Shown: positions 33,035 to 44,700 of the stretch, piece by piece
How positions within the stretch are numbered: position 1 is the first letter of the stretch
Layout: every line of letters begins with the position of its first letter
Source: Papilionanthe hookeriana x Papilionanthe teres
Lineage: Eukaryota > Streptophyta > Magnoliopsida > Asparagales > Orchidaceae
DNA length: 64,000 nt
Reading direction: 5' to 3'
Assembly (NCBI GenBank): GCA_022702705.1
Contig: CM040434.1
Coordinates: forward strand, 20,875,771 to 20,939,770
Notes under the pieces: generated by a model
The model's input: only the letters and a program-made list of their open reading frames with translations
What the model was told of the DNA's origin: nothing
Database searches by the model: none
Position numbers and translations under genes: made by a program

Positions 33035-33454
33035 CTAAGTAATTTTCTTCTTGATCTTTACTCGGTTCGAAGAAATAATAACGAGTAAAGTTAATGAATT
33101 TCCAAGAAACGCATCTTTTAAATGTGAAGGTAACATTTTTAATTCCAGTTCAGGGGCTTTTTTAATTGATGGTAAAAGTATATCATTTTGAGTTATGTCT
33201 AAAGTTTCCCAGTTATCTTTAATAAAATGAATCTCTTCTTCTTTTACTTCTTCATTTTCATCAGTTAAAAATTCAAATTTTTCTTCAGAAATGACTTTAC
33301 ATTTTTCTTGATAATGTTTTTCAATTAAATAATCAATTATATCCATTCGATAACATCTCTCTTTATCAGGGTACTTCATTGATTTAAGAACATTGAATTT
33401 AATCTCTTGATCATTAACTCTCATGGTTAATTCTCCCTTTTGCACATTAATCAT
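33035..33454 (-). pseudogene. protease C-terminus and PR-RT linker (AthB)
   Basis: The frame begins INVQKGELTMRVNDQEIKF, the last conserved strand of Athila protease. It then has an acidic linker (LTDENEEVKEEEIHFIKDN) and KAPELELKMLPSHLKDAFLG, the conserved entry to RT. It is separated from the protease core by a small indel near 33460-33520. Confidence 0.75.
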
Positions 33455-34072
33455 AGCTCATCCGGTAGCTAGAAAAGGTCTCCCTAAAATAATAGGTATC
33501 TCTTTATCTTCTTCCATATCAAGTACGATGAAATCTACAGGGAAGATAAATTTTATCCACTTTAACAAGGACATCCTCTATAACTCCTTTAGGATAAGTG
33601 ATAGATCTATCAGCTAACTGAAGGGTTACAGTGGTGGGAGTAATCTCTCTTAAATTCAATCTTCGAAAGATAGAAAATGGCATGAGATTAATACATGCTC
33701 CTAAATCACATAAAGCTTTTCCACAAAATTTTTCTCCAATAGCACAGGGTATAGTGAAACTTCCAGGATCCTTAAGCTTTTCGAGTAATTTCTTTTGAAT
33801 TATTAGCACTCGCATTCTTCACTTAATGCAACAGTTTCAAAAGCTTCAAATTTTCATTTCTTGCTTAAAATATCCTTCATAAATTTTGCATAAGTTGGCA
33901 TTTGTTCCAAAGCTTCAGCAAAAGGTATGTTAATAGTAAGTTTCTTAAAAATTTAAAAGAACTTAGAAAATTGATGATCAAGTTTCTGCTGTTTAAGTCT
34001 TTGAGGAAAAGGTGATGGTGGTTTTTCAACTTCCACATTAATAGGTATAACAGTCTGATCTTGACTAGGAGA
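33455..34072 (-). pseudogene. Athila aspartic protease (AthB)
   Basis: The frame 33519-33815 shows GSFTIPCAIGEKFCGKALCD, then LGACINLMPFSIFRRLNLRE. The catalytic triplet region CDLGA has Cys where other copies have Ser. LADRSITYPKGVIEDVLVKV follows. The upstream part with ALEQMPTYAKFMKDIL-like sequence (33840-33930) is in another frame with stops. In working elements it processes Gag-Pol. Confidence 0.8.
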
Positions 34073-35496
34073 GAGAGTTTATTTAGGTTTTTCAATCTCT
34101 TCGACCTCAATCTCCTTTTCAATTTCATTCTGCATTCTTTCTTTTAATTCCTTTCCACTTCTAAGTTGCACAACCTTAACATGTTCATGTTCTTTTCCAG
34201 TTTCCTTTAGATTAAATTCAACATTACTAGGAAGTGTTCCTACAAGTCTGTTATTAATTAAAGTAGCAATTTGCCCTATTTGATTTTTAATATTACGAAT
34301 AACAGTATTTTGATTTTGTAATTGATTATTCATTTGTAAAATTAATTCTTCTATTGATAACTTTTCCTGTTGATTATTAAATCCAGGAGGTTTATAATTT
34401 GGATTAACTTGATTATTCCAATTTCCAATGGGATGAGATTGATTATTACCCCATTGTTGTTGGGAATTATTCTTGTTAAAATTAGGATGATTTTTCCACC
34501 CAGGATTATAATAATTTGAATAAGGATTATTTTTACTTGCAATAGCTTGTAAAGTTTCAATAGTTTGAGAATCTTCAATATTAGCAGAGTTATTATGTGA
34601 AATATTAATTGAAAAATTATCTAATTTTTTAGACATTGCTGCTACTTGTGATGCTAGGATAGAAAAGGCTTCATTATCGTGAATACTTTCCATCTTTTTA
34701 GGATTAATCCTTTCGGAAGGCCATTGAAAATTGTTATTAGCCATTTCTTCAATTAAAGTGTAAGCTTCTTCAAATGATTTAGACATTAAAGAACCTCCAA
34801 GCAGCAAGCATCAATAATTGATTTTAAAGATCCAATTAATCCATTGTAAAATGTTTGAATAATTAACCAATCAGGTAAAGCATGATGAGGACATTTTCTT
34901 AATAGTTCTTTAAATCTTTCCCAAGTTTCATATATTGTCTCCCCATCAAATTGACTAAACGAAGTAATATCATTTCTTAATTTAGCAGTTTTAGAAGGAG
35001 GAAAATATTTAGCAAGGAATTTTTTTGTCATTTCAGCCCATGTTTTAATAGAACCAGTTGCTAATGAGTTTAACCACATCTTTGCTTTATCTCTTAAGGA
35101 AAAAGGAAAGAGTCTAAGTCTAATAGCATCATCAGAGACATTGTTATATTTAAAGGTAGCACAAAGTTCTAAAAAACTAACCAGGTGTAAATTTGGATCC
35201 TCATTTGGTGTTCCACCAAATTGATTGTTCTGCACCATTTGAATAATAGACGGTTTAAGTTCAAAAGAATTAGCTTCTACAGTGGGTATTTGAATACTAC
35301 TATGAAGTTCATCAACTGTAGGGTTAGCATAATCCCTTAATAGTTTATAAATATTTTGATCATTAAGTTCAATTGGAGTTTGTAAAGTAGCCATTTCTTG
35401 AAATTTTTGAATTTGTTTTCCCTTTTTAATTTTTCTAATTGTTCTTTCTAGTTCAGAATCTAAAGGTATTAATCCTTCAGAACCAAAACTACACAT
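34073..35496 (-). pseudogene. gag: Athila gag (AthB), one frameshift
   Basis: The start ATG at 35496 (MCSFGSEGLIPLDSELERTI) is favoured because AthD and AthE have MR..-ES/EE-L-PYDSELERT at the same spot. The capsid part carries ANSFELKPSIIQMVQNNQFG, DAIRLRLFPFSLRDKAKMWL, FLAKYFPPSKTAKLRNDITS and WERFKELLRKCPHHALPDWL. A frame shift near 34800 (after SIIDA) leads to GGSLMSKSFEEAYTLIEEMA and an N-rich tail (NNPYSNYYNPGWKNHPNF). The end, VVQLRSGKELKERMQ, precedes protease. No CCHC knuckle is seen, as in other Athila gags. Confidence 0.88.
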
Positions 35497-35621
35497 AAAA
35501 AAATAAAGCAAGGAATAAAAATTTTTTTATTTTATTTTTATATTTTTATTTATTTTTATATTATTATATTTTTTTATGTTTTTGGAAATATAATATTTAA
35601 AAATCTATAAATTGTACCTTC

Positions 35622-35638
35622 GATTCCCTGACAACGGC
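35622..35638 (-). other. primer-binding site of AthB (degenerate tRNA-Asp type)
   Basis: Minus strand at the LTR end: tgcca|gccgttgtcagggaatcg. It resembles the Athila tRNA-Asp site tggcgccgttgccgggga, with changes in the first bases. Confidence 0.55.
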
Positions 35639-37439
35639 TGGCAAAGGTGCGAAACACTTGACCCGGAATAACTTGCTATATAGATGTGTACCAAATTTTA
35701 ATTTACGACAATATCATAAAATAAAACTTGATTGCTACTGAATGCTAGGCCGATAGTGATTAATACTTTTTAAATATATGTTTATATAGCAAAATATAAT
35801 TTTAAAGGAAAAATATTTTATATACTTTTTGGGTACTACGCAAGTATACGTATCGTTTCAAGTAATAAAGGGCTTTGAAACAAAGACCCTAGTATCGATC
35901 CCACAGGGAAAAAATGGTAATAAATTTTTAAATATTGTATTTCAAAATCTTTTTGTATTTTAATCTAACTATAAATTAATTTTAATTTACTAGATGCAGG
36001 TAAAGAAAACAATAATAAGAAAATGATTTTGTGAAAACAATATAAAACAAACAACTTTCTTCCTTTCAATTAATCCAAGATTTTTAAGATAATTTAATAT
36101 TCATTGGAGAATCTACATTATGGTATTGTGCCAAATAGAAGCATTCCTATTGTTTAACTTTTGATCTAGGCGCAAAGAACATTGGCTAATCTACAGATCA
36201 GGTCCGGATGTATTGTTAGTAGAATGGGTTAATCTAGGCTCACACTACTAGATGTCCAAGGGTGGCTATGGTCGGCCCTACTAGTGACCCTTTCCTTATC
36301 TATAAATTAAATTATAAGAATTTAGTCTGTCACTCTAAAAACTTATCAATTCTACGCCCTTTAAATATTATCTTTCTATTTATTTGCACTTCACCATGAA
36401 TAGCCCGCGCATGGCCTTCGACTACCCAAGGATTCATATGAACTCTACAAGTTAAGAGTTCTTCTCCTTCTAGGTCTCAAAACTCTTCAACAGGTTTTAA
36501 CAATTTAAATGGTCAGGTATTAATATCATCACAATGTTTTGAAAATATTTTGATTTTCAATTCTCCATCAAATTTTATATTATCTTATTTATCTTTTCAT
36601 AATTGAAGGAAGAAAGTAAACTAACTACTCAGAACACATTGAATAAAAACAACAAAACATAATAAATAAATTTTGAATCAAAAATAAAATACTTATCTCA
36701 AATATTCCTTCTACAGATCTTCTGATTCCTACTGACTCCACAGTGTAATGAACTCCAGATGCAACAACTTGAAAATAAACTCACTAAACTAAATAAATGT
36801 GGCCCTAAATTTCTCTCTCTATTTCTCTCTCTAAGGATGAGAGATCCTAAAGTGGCTAAGAGATAGGGGTTACAATTGGGGTACGTTTTTCTGAAGGAGT
36901 GGACTCCTATTTATAGGCTTCAAGGGTTGCCTTGAGGCACCTCTTCAAAACATGTACAAATTCAATGAATCTTCTAGAAGGTCTGTCTGGTGCCTAGACG
37001 CCGGACACTGCGTCCAGTTCTTCGCACCTCTTCACTTTGGCTCGCACCTCTTCGCGATTAAAACCATTTTAAAGCGTCCAAATGCAATGTATCACATGTC
37101 CTATTATCAAGGAACAACTGCCAGTCTTCTAGAATGTCCAATAACCGCTTACTCCGTCAAATTAACCGTCCAAAAGTCGTCAAAAACTTGACAGTTTCTG
37201 TATCGAGTCTGGCGCGTAGGCGCCAACTTCTGGCGCCTAGGCGCCAGGCCATAATTTTTGATAATTCTTGTATTTTGCTTCATTTTTGCTCCTTTTTGCT
37301 CCTTTTTCACCCTTTTTCCTTTTTTGGACCTTTTTACATCACCTACATCCAAAAACACAAAAATACCTTTCATTAAAGCATAATATCCTTAGAAATTGAT
37401 AAAATCAAGGCATAAAAATATGTATTTTTTTATGGATCA
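35639..37439 (-). repeat. 5' LTR of AthB
   Basis: Same limits as the 3' LTR (tggcaaagg... to ...atggatca on plus). It contains the U3 GC-rich palindromes (37209-37250 and 36987-37010), the core promoter at 36906-36917 and the U5 conserved block at 35834-35910. It lacks 23 bases near 36510 relative to the other LTR. Gag starts about 140 bases beyond its inner end. Confidence 0.9.
36906..36948 (-). promoter_or_regulatory. core promoter of the AthB 5' LTR
   Basis: Minus strand: gaagaggtgcctcaaggcaacc (36927-36948), then cctataaatagg (36906-36917). The GAAGAGGTGC...AAGGCAACC-TATA order is shared with AthD (42005-42053) and AthE (50066-50105, changed to gaagagacaccaaggcacc). Confidence 0.7.
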
Positions 37440-38606
37440 TTAATCTGGAATTTCTCGGAGGAGGTAACCTATGGTTGCTAACGAGATTTCTCACGGTCTG
37501 AATGAAAGTACTAAATTCATTTGGTTGAATTTGGTAAATTCATCTGGACTAAGTGAATCCGAAGAAAATAATGGTGCCGAAAAGAGGGAATTGTGGGATC
37601 TTAACCGGTGTCGCTATAATTAACTTAAATATCCCCCTAATAAGACATTAAGACACCTCAATTTAAAAAGTTTCCAAAAGATGGCACTTTTCTCATCTCT
37701 TCAATCTGACACTTCTAAGACTAAACCTACAACGAGGAGCTTGGAGCATACATTGTGGGCAGCATGACCATCTTCAACTGCAGAACTCTTTAAAAATAAA
37801 CAACAAGCCATAAGACTTCAAAGTAGCTTGCTCAGTGCTGCCTAAATCCCCACCTTATTCCTTTAGGCCTTCGCACACCATGCAATATAAACCCTAAATC
37901 ATCTTAGGTTTCAAGGTCTTCATTGGATATGACGTAAATCCTCTTATATTTCAAGCTATTCACATGATCGGTATCAAGTGAATGAAAGCCCTAAATAGTA
38001 AAATTGACAGGACTAAACACTAATTTTTTTTTAATCAAATTGAAGCCAAACCATAGGATAATTTAGGAAAACACCAAGATTTCTTTTGGATCTATGTTTT
38101 TCCCTAGCTTTCTTTTCCTTTGGATTCCCATAATAACTGTTCTAAACTTGAGCCACTCACCCATTGAATTTCTTATTACCACATTTTCTTGAAGATCCTA
38201 CCCTTTGGAAGTCATGAATACAATATTACCTGGTCTAAATCAAGAGTTTTCTTAGGTGACCTCGGTTATCTAAGATGTAATTAACTATAGGGGTTTTTCT
38301 TTATAGGAAACTTTAAGACCCCAGATTAGTATAAACCATATCTAGTTGCTCCATATTAGATATGGGAAGTTGTCGGCCAACATAAGTGGTTCACAAACCA
38401 AATGGATATCATATGTCTTTAGTTTATTTTATCCAGCCTCACCACCAAGCAATATATCCATTCTTCAGGATAAATACATGACTTGTAGTGAAGTGCTTTA
38501 AACTACTGCATGTATGAGATTAGTTTGATTTCATATTTTAAAATTAAAAAAGATATTTTCCAAACATCTATATATATCTATATAAATTAAACACCCAACC
38601 GATTTG
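37440..38606 (+). repeat. module B' (right part)
   Basis: It continues the module split by AthB: tctggaatttctcggaggaggtaacc matches 20068-20094, and the gaacaaggagctcggagcatgg-like block, attaactatagggg and cgatttggcgaccg end follow in order. The end ccgatttggcgaccg (38599-38613) parallels ttcaccgacaatttctgttaggcgatcc in B and looks like an LTR end plus a Tat-type primer site, though this is tentative. No gene. Confidence 0.6.
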
Positions 38607-38616
38607 GCGACCGAAA

Positions 38617-39357
38617 ATGAAGGATATACTTAATAAAAAAAGAAAGTTTACAGATAATGATACTGTTGCACTTAGTGAGGAGTGTAGCGCAATAATTCAA
38701 AAAAAGCTTCCTGAAAAACTTAAAGATCCTGGAAGTTTTACTATTTCTTGTGCTATTGGAGAAAGATTTTTTGGTAAAGCTTTATGTGATTTGGGAGCCA
38801 GTATTAATCTTATGCCTCTACCCATTTTCAGAAGGTTTTGTTTAGGAGAAATTTCCCCTACTACTGTAATTCTTCAGTTTGTTGATTGTTCAATTACATA
38901 TCTTAAAGGAGTTATAGAATATGTATTGGTAAAAGTTGATAAATTTATCTTTCCTGTAGATCTTATTGTGTTAGATATGGAGGAGGATAAAGAAATTCCT
39001 ATCATTTTAGGGAGACCATTTCTTAGCACTGTAAGAGCTTTGATAGATGTACAAAAAGGATAATTAACAATGAGAGTATGTGATCAAGAAGTTAAATTTA
39101 ATATATCAAAATCAATTAGATACCCAGCAAAAGGAAGAGATGATGAATGCTTTAGAATGGAAATTATTGATTATTTAAGTAATGATTATTTCACAGATAC
39201 ATTTGAAAAGAAAAATGAAGAAGGACATTTGGAGCATGAAGATGAGGATATAATTCAAGATGAATCCATAGAAGTGAGTAATGAAGAATTAGATTATGTT
39301 CAAGAACAATTTGAACTATTAAATACTGAAGATAATAATAAAATCTTATTCCTTTGA
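38617..39357 (+). pseudogene. Athila protease and PR-RT linker (AthC)
   Basis: Frames 38617-39063 and 39070-39357 are separated by one stop (39061, cgaa-to-taa type change after DVQKG). The catalytic ALCDLGASINLMPL is kept. Other positions are eroded (FVDCSITYLKG for LADRSITYPKG). An acidic linker, GHLEHEDEDIIQDESIEVSN, follows. N-terminally truncated at the junction with module B'. Confidence 0.8.
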
Positions 39358-40310
39358 TTTTGAAACCTCCTGAACTTGAAATGAAAATACTTTCTATACA
39401 TTTAAAATATGCCTTTATAGGATATTTATCCACATCACCGGTTATTATATCGTCAGACTTAACTGAAACAAGAACAAAAGTTGTTTAAAACTTTAAAGAA
39501 GATACAAAAAAGTCATTGGATGGACATTAGCTGATATCAAAAGAATCATTCCTTCGATTTGTATGCATATAATTTTATTGGAACATCACGAACCTAAAGC
39601 CGATCCTCAAAGTAAATTAAATCCTGTGATGAAGGAAGTTGTTAAGAAAGAAATTTTAAAATGGTTAGATGCTGGAATAATATATCTTATTTTAGATGGT
39701 GCTTGGGTAAGTCCAATTCACTGTGTTCTTAAGAAAGGGAGTGTGACTGTTGTAACAAATGAGAATAATAAATTAATACCATCAAGACAAGTCACTGGTT
39801 GGCAAATCTGCATTGGTTATCGAAAGTTAAATTTTGCCACTAGGAAGGATCACTTTACTTTACCCTTTTTGGACCAAATGTTGGATAGGTTAGCTGGGCA
39901 CAAATATTTTTACTTATTAGATGGATATACCGGTTATCATCAAATTTTTATTGCTTTTGAGGATCAAGAGAAGACAACATTTACTAGTCCTTATGGTACT
40001 TTTACTTTTCGATGAATGCCCTTTGATTTATGTAATGCACATGCAACTGCAACATTTCAAAGATGCATGATGTTAATTTTTAGTGGTTTAATTGAAAAAG
40101 AAATAGAAGTTTTTATGGATGATTTTTTTTATGTTTGGAACTTCATTCGAATCATGTCTAAATCATTTAGATAATGTTCTAGAACGATGTGAAAAGATGA
40201 ATTTAGTATTAAGTTGGAAAAAATGTCAATTCATGGTTGTAGGAGGAACTGTAATTGGGCATAAAACGTCTGAAAATGACATGGAAGTAGATCCAACAAA
40301 AATTTAAGTT
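39358..40310 (+). pseudogene. Athila reverse transcriptase (AthC)
   Basis: The frame 39563-40015 has VKKEILKWLDAGIIYLI, WVSPIHCVLKKGS, FYLLDGYTGYHQIFIAFEDQ, then a stop where the RRMPFG motif begins (40014). The palm continues at 40100-40140 (EVFMDD-like, then a run of T causing a shift). LSWKKCQFMVVGGTVIGHKT (40207-40266) closes it. Inactive. Confidence 0.8.
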
Positions 40311-40960
40311 ATTATTAAACTACCTCCTCCAACTATTGTGAGAGAGGTTAGAATTTTTTTAGGACATGCTGGTTTTAACAGGCTTTATATAAAAGATTTT
40401 TAAAAAATTACTAAGCCTTTATGCTTATTTTTAGAAAAAGATGCAAAATTTGATTTTAATCAAGAGTGTCTTAATGCTTTTGAACTGTTAAATGAAAAAT
40501 TAATCACTGCCCCTATAATTGTTTAACCTGATTGGGAGAAACCATTCGAGCTAATGTGTGATGCAAGTTATTATGAAATTGGAGCTATTTTAGGGTAGAG
40601 ATATGAAATTTTTTTTAAAATTATATATTATGCTAGTAAGAGTTTAAATGATGCTCAAATTAATTATATCACTACTAAAAAAGTGTTACTAGCAATTGTT
40701 TATGCTTTTGATAAGTTTAGGTCATATCTAATTAGAACTAAATGTGTTGTGCATATACATCACTCTGCTATAAAATATTTGATGCAAATGAAGGATACAA
40801 AACCAAGATTAATTAGATGGATACTTCTGAGGGAAGTATTTGATTTTGGGGTAGTCGATAGGAAGGGAATTGATAATCAACTGATCATTTTTCTAGGTTA
40901 TAATTGATCTTGAAAGAGAAATTAACGAAACTTTTCCTGATGAACAACTATAAATTGTTA
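40311..40960 (+). pseudogene. Athila RNase H (AthC)
   Basis: It includes an F-ELMCDAS-like start at 40543 (in a frame with stops), AIVYAFDKFRSYLIRTKCVVHIHHSAIKYL (in short: the D of HTDHS is lost, reads HIHHS) and VDRKGIDNQ at 40855-40881. Stops at 40308, 40401, 40525 and 40597. Confidence 0.75.
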
Positions 40961-41039
40961 AAGAATGAAAAATATCGTGGTATGTTGATATTGTGAATTA
41001 GATTGTTAGTGGTGTTTTACCATATGGATTGACAAAACA

Positions 41040-41246
41040 ATAAGAGAGAAAATTTATCTATGATGCAAAATTTTACTTTTGGGGCGACCCTTTTATTCAA
41101 AGAGTGTAAAGATTTAGTTATTCAGAGATGTGTGACCTTTGAAGAAATTAAAGAAATTATTCAAAAATGTCATGATTTTGAATTTAGAGATCATTTTGGA
41201 ATTGATAGAACTGCTCATAAAATTTTACAATCTGTATTTTATCGTC

Positions 41247-41339
<93 letters not shown>

Positions 41340-41663
41340 CATGTGATCGATGTCAACGAGTACGTAATATTTCAAAAAGAAATTAAATACCCTTGAATTT
41401 TACTTTGGAAGTTGAAATTTTTTATGTTTGGGGATTAGATTTTATGTGATTTATACATTCGATTGAAATTTTATATATATTAATTGCAGTAGACTATGTT
41501 TTAAAGTGGACTGAAGCTATAACTTTACCTCGATGTAATGCTCGGAGTGCTTCAATATTTTTAATCAATCATACTTTTACAAGATATGGAATGCCGAGAG
41601 TAGTCATTATTGATGGAGGATCTCATTTTAGGAATATAAGAATTGAGAAATTAGTTGAATAAT
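41040..41663 (+). pseudogene. Athila integrase fragment (AthC), interrupted by a TA repeat, cut by the AthD LTR
   Basis: The N-terminal zinc region CHDFEFRDHFGIDRTAH (41167-41217; the usual GGHFG reads RDHFG) is followed by a long (ta)n, then TCDRCQRVRNISK at 41339-41377. In other frames come WGLDFM-like sequence at 41430 and VIIDGGSHFRNIRIEKL at 41603-41652. The Glu of the DDE triad lies beyond the cut. Confidence 0.75.
41250..41335. repeat. (TA)n microsatellite, about 43 units
   Basis: A pure ta run of about 86 bases sits between the two halves of the AthC integrase zinc finger, where other copies have ...SGFYWPTLFKDVHDYI-like coding DNA. It probably expanded from a short TA-rich stretch after inactivation. 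Confidence 0.95.
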
Positions 41664-41841
41664 TGATCACAGGAAAATATATTGAGAAATTCATACCAAT
41701 TTTATATGAAATTGCACTTTAAAGAAAGTTTTTTCTATGTTTTATTACAGGTATGAAGAATTATAGGTAATGGGATAAAAAAGATCGAAAAGAAGTGAAT
41801 CTGGAACAAAAAGGACTAAAAGAGATGAAAATTGAACTATC

Positions 41842-42055
41842 CCGCCGACGACGAGGAATAGGCCGCCGACAGTGAGATCGAGCCCGCTGACAGCGAGCCT
41901 TAGTAGTTGGCCAATGTTTTAGAAGCCCGCCGACGGCGCCATCGAACCCGCCGACGGTGAGTAGGTCAGTTCAAGCAAATGCTCAATGAATCTGGATGCT
42001 TTTTGAAGAGGTGCTTAAGCAACCTTTAGAAATATTTCTCCCTCTTTAAATAGAG
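41842..42055 (+). promoter_or_regulatory. AthD LTR: GC-rich gccgacggtgag repeats and core promoter
   Basis: Units such as cccgccgacggtgag/gatcgagcccgctgacagcgag occur at 41849, 41862, 41883, 41926 and 41947. The core promoter has gaagaggtgcttaagcaacc (42005-42024) and ctctttaaatag (42042-42053). The unit differs in sequence from that of AthB and AthE but occupies the same place. Confidence 0.6.
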
Positions 42056-42969
42056 ACAGATTTAGGCCGAAAATGTGTGTGTTCTTTTGGTGTGTGTGTC
42101 TTAATCGGAGTCTAGAGAGTCTGTAGTGTGTGAGTGTGTTTTAGAGAGTTCATTAGTAAGTTTAATTGAGTGTGTTGTACAAGAAGCAAGAGTCAGAAGA
42201 ACTTCAACGAGTCTACTTGGGGAGAAAATTTGAGATAAGTATTTGTTTATTGTTTTATAGCTTTAAATGAAATCCAAGTTTTGTGTTATTCTTCCTATGC
42301 ATTCTGAGTAGTTTTCTCTGTCTTTCTCCTTGTTGTTGAGATTTTGTGAAATGGAAAATCGAATTAGTTGTGCCTTAAATATTAAATAAAATAAAAATTA
42401 TGATAATCTTTTACTTAAATCTTAATTTACTTTCAATTTGGCCAATTGACTGTTAAAATATGTTGAATTATCAACTATAGTGAAGATTACTTCCAAAATT
42501 CAAGGAAATCAAAAACCTTGAAAGGAGGGTGTAAATAAATAGGGAAATATTATTTATCGGGCGTAGAATTGGATATTTTAGTGTGACAGACTAAAATATT
42601 CAAATTTGGTCCTATCGTTTGGGAGCTGAAGTGTAGATGTTAGCCCTCAGGCGAGGGGAACGTGGAAGCTCCGAAGTGGCAGCCGGTATCCTCCCAACTT
42701 AGCACGCAGATTCAGTAACCAAGCATAGGATTAGTCAATGTTCTTTATGCCTGGACCAAAGGGTAAAGAATAGGAATGCTCCTATTTGACACAATATAAT
42801 TCTAACTAAATTAATTATCCATTTACTTAATTCTCTTAACAAGGAGAAAGATACTTTTTCTAAAATGCAATCTTCCATTAAGTAATGGAGTTTAGTATAA
42901 GCGTTTTTTATTTCCGTATACTAGATAGTAATTGCATCTGCTGAAATTAGTTCTTAATCTCTAAACTTC

Positions 42970-43036
42970 TCTGTGGGATCAATATCTAGGACTCCATTAG
43001 AGCCCTTTATTACTTGAACGATACGTATACTTACGT
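42970..43036 (+). promoter_or_regulatory. conserved U5 block of Athila LTRs (AthD copy)
   Basis: ctctgtgggatcaatatc... to attacttgaacgatacgtat and acttacg. It corresponds to 51316-51397 and 63005-63088 in AthE and (minus strand) 35834-35910 and 24366-24450 in AthB. It is the best-conserved part between otherwise diverged LTRs, and contains the palindrome atacgtat. Confidence 0.65.
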
Positions 43037-43144
43037 TGATAAAAAGGGGCACATTTATTATTTTTACTCTGTTAAACACTTATATAGTTATAAAGCTCCG
43101 CAAACATATCCACCTTGTGAGTGCCACCGTTGTTGTCAAGTTTT

Positions 43145-43162
43145 TGGCGCCGTTCCCAGGGA
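43145..43162 (+). other. primer-binding site of AthD (tRNA-Asp)
   Basis: tggcgccgttcccaggga, two changes from the Athila site tggcgccgttgccgggga. It follows the LTR end by six bases. Confidence 0.8.
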
Positions 43163-43253
43163 AATAAAGTAATTATTAAGGTAATTAAAAAAAATAATTA
43201 TTAAAGATAATTACTAGAGTAATGGACTATTTTAAAATCTACTTAAGCTGTGT

Positions 43254-44700
43254 ATGCGTAAATTTGAAACTGAAAGTTTAATACCTTACGATTCAGAATT
43301 AGAGCGCACTACTAAAAGAATTAGAAAACAAAAAAAAATTATAAATTTAAATCAAATGGAAAATAATCCAGCAATTAAAAATACAAATCAACCAAGACCT
43401 TTAAGAGATTACGCTAACCCTACATTAGATGAAATTCACTTAACTATCCAAAATCTTGATGTAGCGGCTAATTCATTTGAGCTTAAACCTGCAATTATCC
43501 AAATGATATAGAATAATCAATTTAGTGGTTCATCAAACGAAGATCCTAATTTACATTTTGCTAGTTTTTTGGAACTTTTTGCTACTTTTAAATATGACGG
43601 AGTATCTAATAATACTGTTAGACTTAGGCTTTTTCCTTTTTCTTTAAGGGATAAGGCTAAGATGTGGTTAAATTCGTTAGCACCTGGATCTATTAGAACT
43701 TGGGGAGAATTGTCATAAAAATTTCTATCCAAATACTTTCCTCCTTCAAAAACTGTGAAACTTAGAAATGACATAACATCCTTTAGTCAGTTTGATGGAG
43801 AATCAATATACGAAGCTTGGGAATGATTTAAAGATCTTCTTAGGAAATGTCCACATCATGTGTTACCAGATTTGTTAATTATTCAAACTTTTTATAATGG
43901 ATTAATAGGATCTCTTAGATCTATTATAGATGCTACTGCTGGAGGTTCATTAATTTCAAAACCATTTGATGAGGCTTATTCATTAATTGAAGAAATGGCT
44001 ACCAACAATTTTCAATGGCCTTCTGAAAGGTTAAATCTTAAAAAAATATCTAGTATTTATGACTCTGATGCAATATCTATGTTAGCTTCTTAGATTGTTG
44101 TTATATCTAAGAAATTAGATCATTTTGGGATGAATTATTCTCCTATTATAATAGAAGAAAATTCATCTGGACAACTTATAGATGCTCAAACTTCATATGA
44201 AACTTTAAATGCTATTAATAATAGACCTAATAATCCTTATGCAAATTATTACAACCTTGGTTGGAAGAACCATCCAAGTTTTAATTAGAATAACAACTCT
44301 GCTAATCAACAATGGATGAACAACTCAGTAAACCCATTAAGAAATCCATCTAACCAAGGAAATTCTAATTATAAACCTTTTTATCCACCTGGATTTAATA
44401 ATAACTCTCAACTTAAGGAAAAGAAGTTATCTATGAAAGAATTAATAATAAATATGGGCCAACATTTGTAGAATCAAGTAAATCAGCTACAAATTCAAGG
44501 GAACTAATTACAAAATCAAGGAACTGCAATTAACAATATTGAAACTCAACTTGGACATATCGCTACTGCACTTAATAATAGAATTCCTGAAACTTTTCCT
44601 AGTAATGTGGAAATAAATCCTAAAGTTCAAGGAAAAGAGCAAATCAAAGCGATACGGTTAGGAAGTGGAAAATAGTTAGAAACAAGATTACAAAAAGAAA
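43254..44700 (+). pseudogene. gag: Athila gag (AthD), several stops
   Basis: Start MRKFETESLIPYDSELERTT at 43254, the same as in the other copies. Stops at 43509 (after AIIQMI), 43717 (GELS-stop-KFL), 43824 (EAWE-stop), 44091 and 44286, with the frame otherwise kept. Capsid motifs: LRLFPFSLRDKAKMWLNSLA, FPPSKTVKLRNDITSFSQFD, FYNGLIGSLRSIIDATAGGS. The tail is N-rich. Point mutations rather than indels dominate, indicating gradual decay after insertion. Confidence 0.85.

Larger units (their letters stand above)
24176..37439 (-). mobile_element. Athila-lineage Ty3/gypsy element AthB, both LTRs present
   Basis: LTRs at 24176-25987 and 35639-37439 are nearly identical by eye (roughly 2-3 differences per 100 bases in the first 170, plus a 23-base deletion near 36510), so this is the youngest element here. 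Order on the minus strand: gag, PR, RT, RH, IN, short coiled-coil ORF, env-like ORF, polypurine tract, LTR. Athila traits are the FMDDFSVFG catalytic motif, the CDLGA protease motif, the tRNA-Asp-like primer site and a 3' env-like ORF. Few lesions per gene: mostly single frameshifts. It sits inside module B', whose right part resumes at 37440. No perfect target duplication is visible: ttaat occurs at 37440-37444 and at 24168-24172, three bases off the LTR start. Confidence 0.92.
38607..41663 (+). mobile_element. AthC: truncated Athila pol fragment
   Basis: It starts abruptly inside the protease lead (MKDILNKKRKFTDND) at the end of module B', and stops inside the integrase core, where the AthD LTR begins at 41664. 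No LTR, gag or 3' ORFs are present. Numerous stops and frameshifts make it old. Confidence 0.8.
41664..43138 (+). repeat. 5' LTR of AthD
   Basis: Starts tgatcacagg. The block gaaattgcactttaaagaaag...ttttattacaggtatgaagaa matches the AthE LTR start. U3 has its own GC-rich repeats (41842-41965), TATA 42044-42053, the conserved U5 block 42970-43036, and ends gttgttgtca, then agtttttggcgcc. Confidence 0.85.

Noticed and set aside
41139..41375. Open frames of Tyr-Ile repeats on both strands
   Set aside because: They are only the (TA)n microsatellite read as codons.
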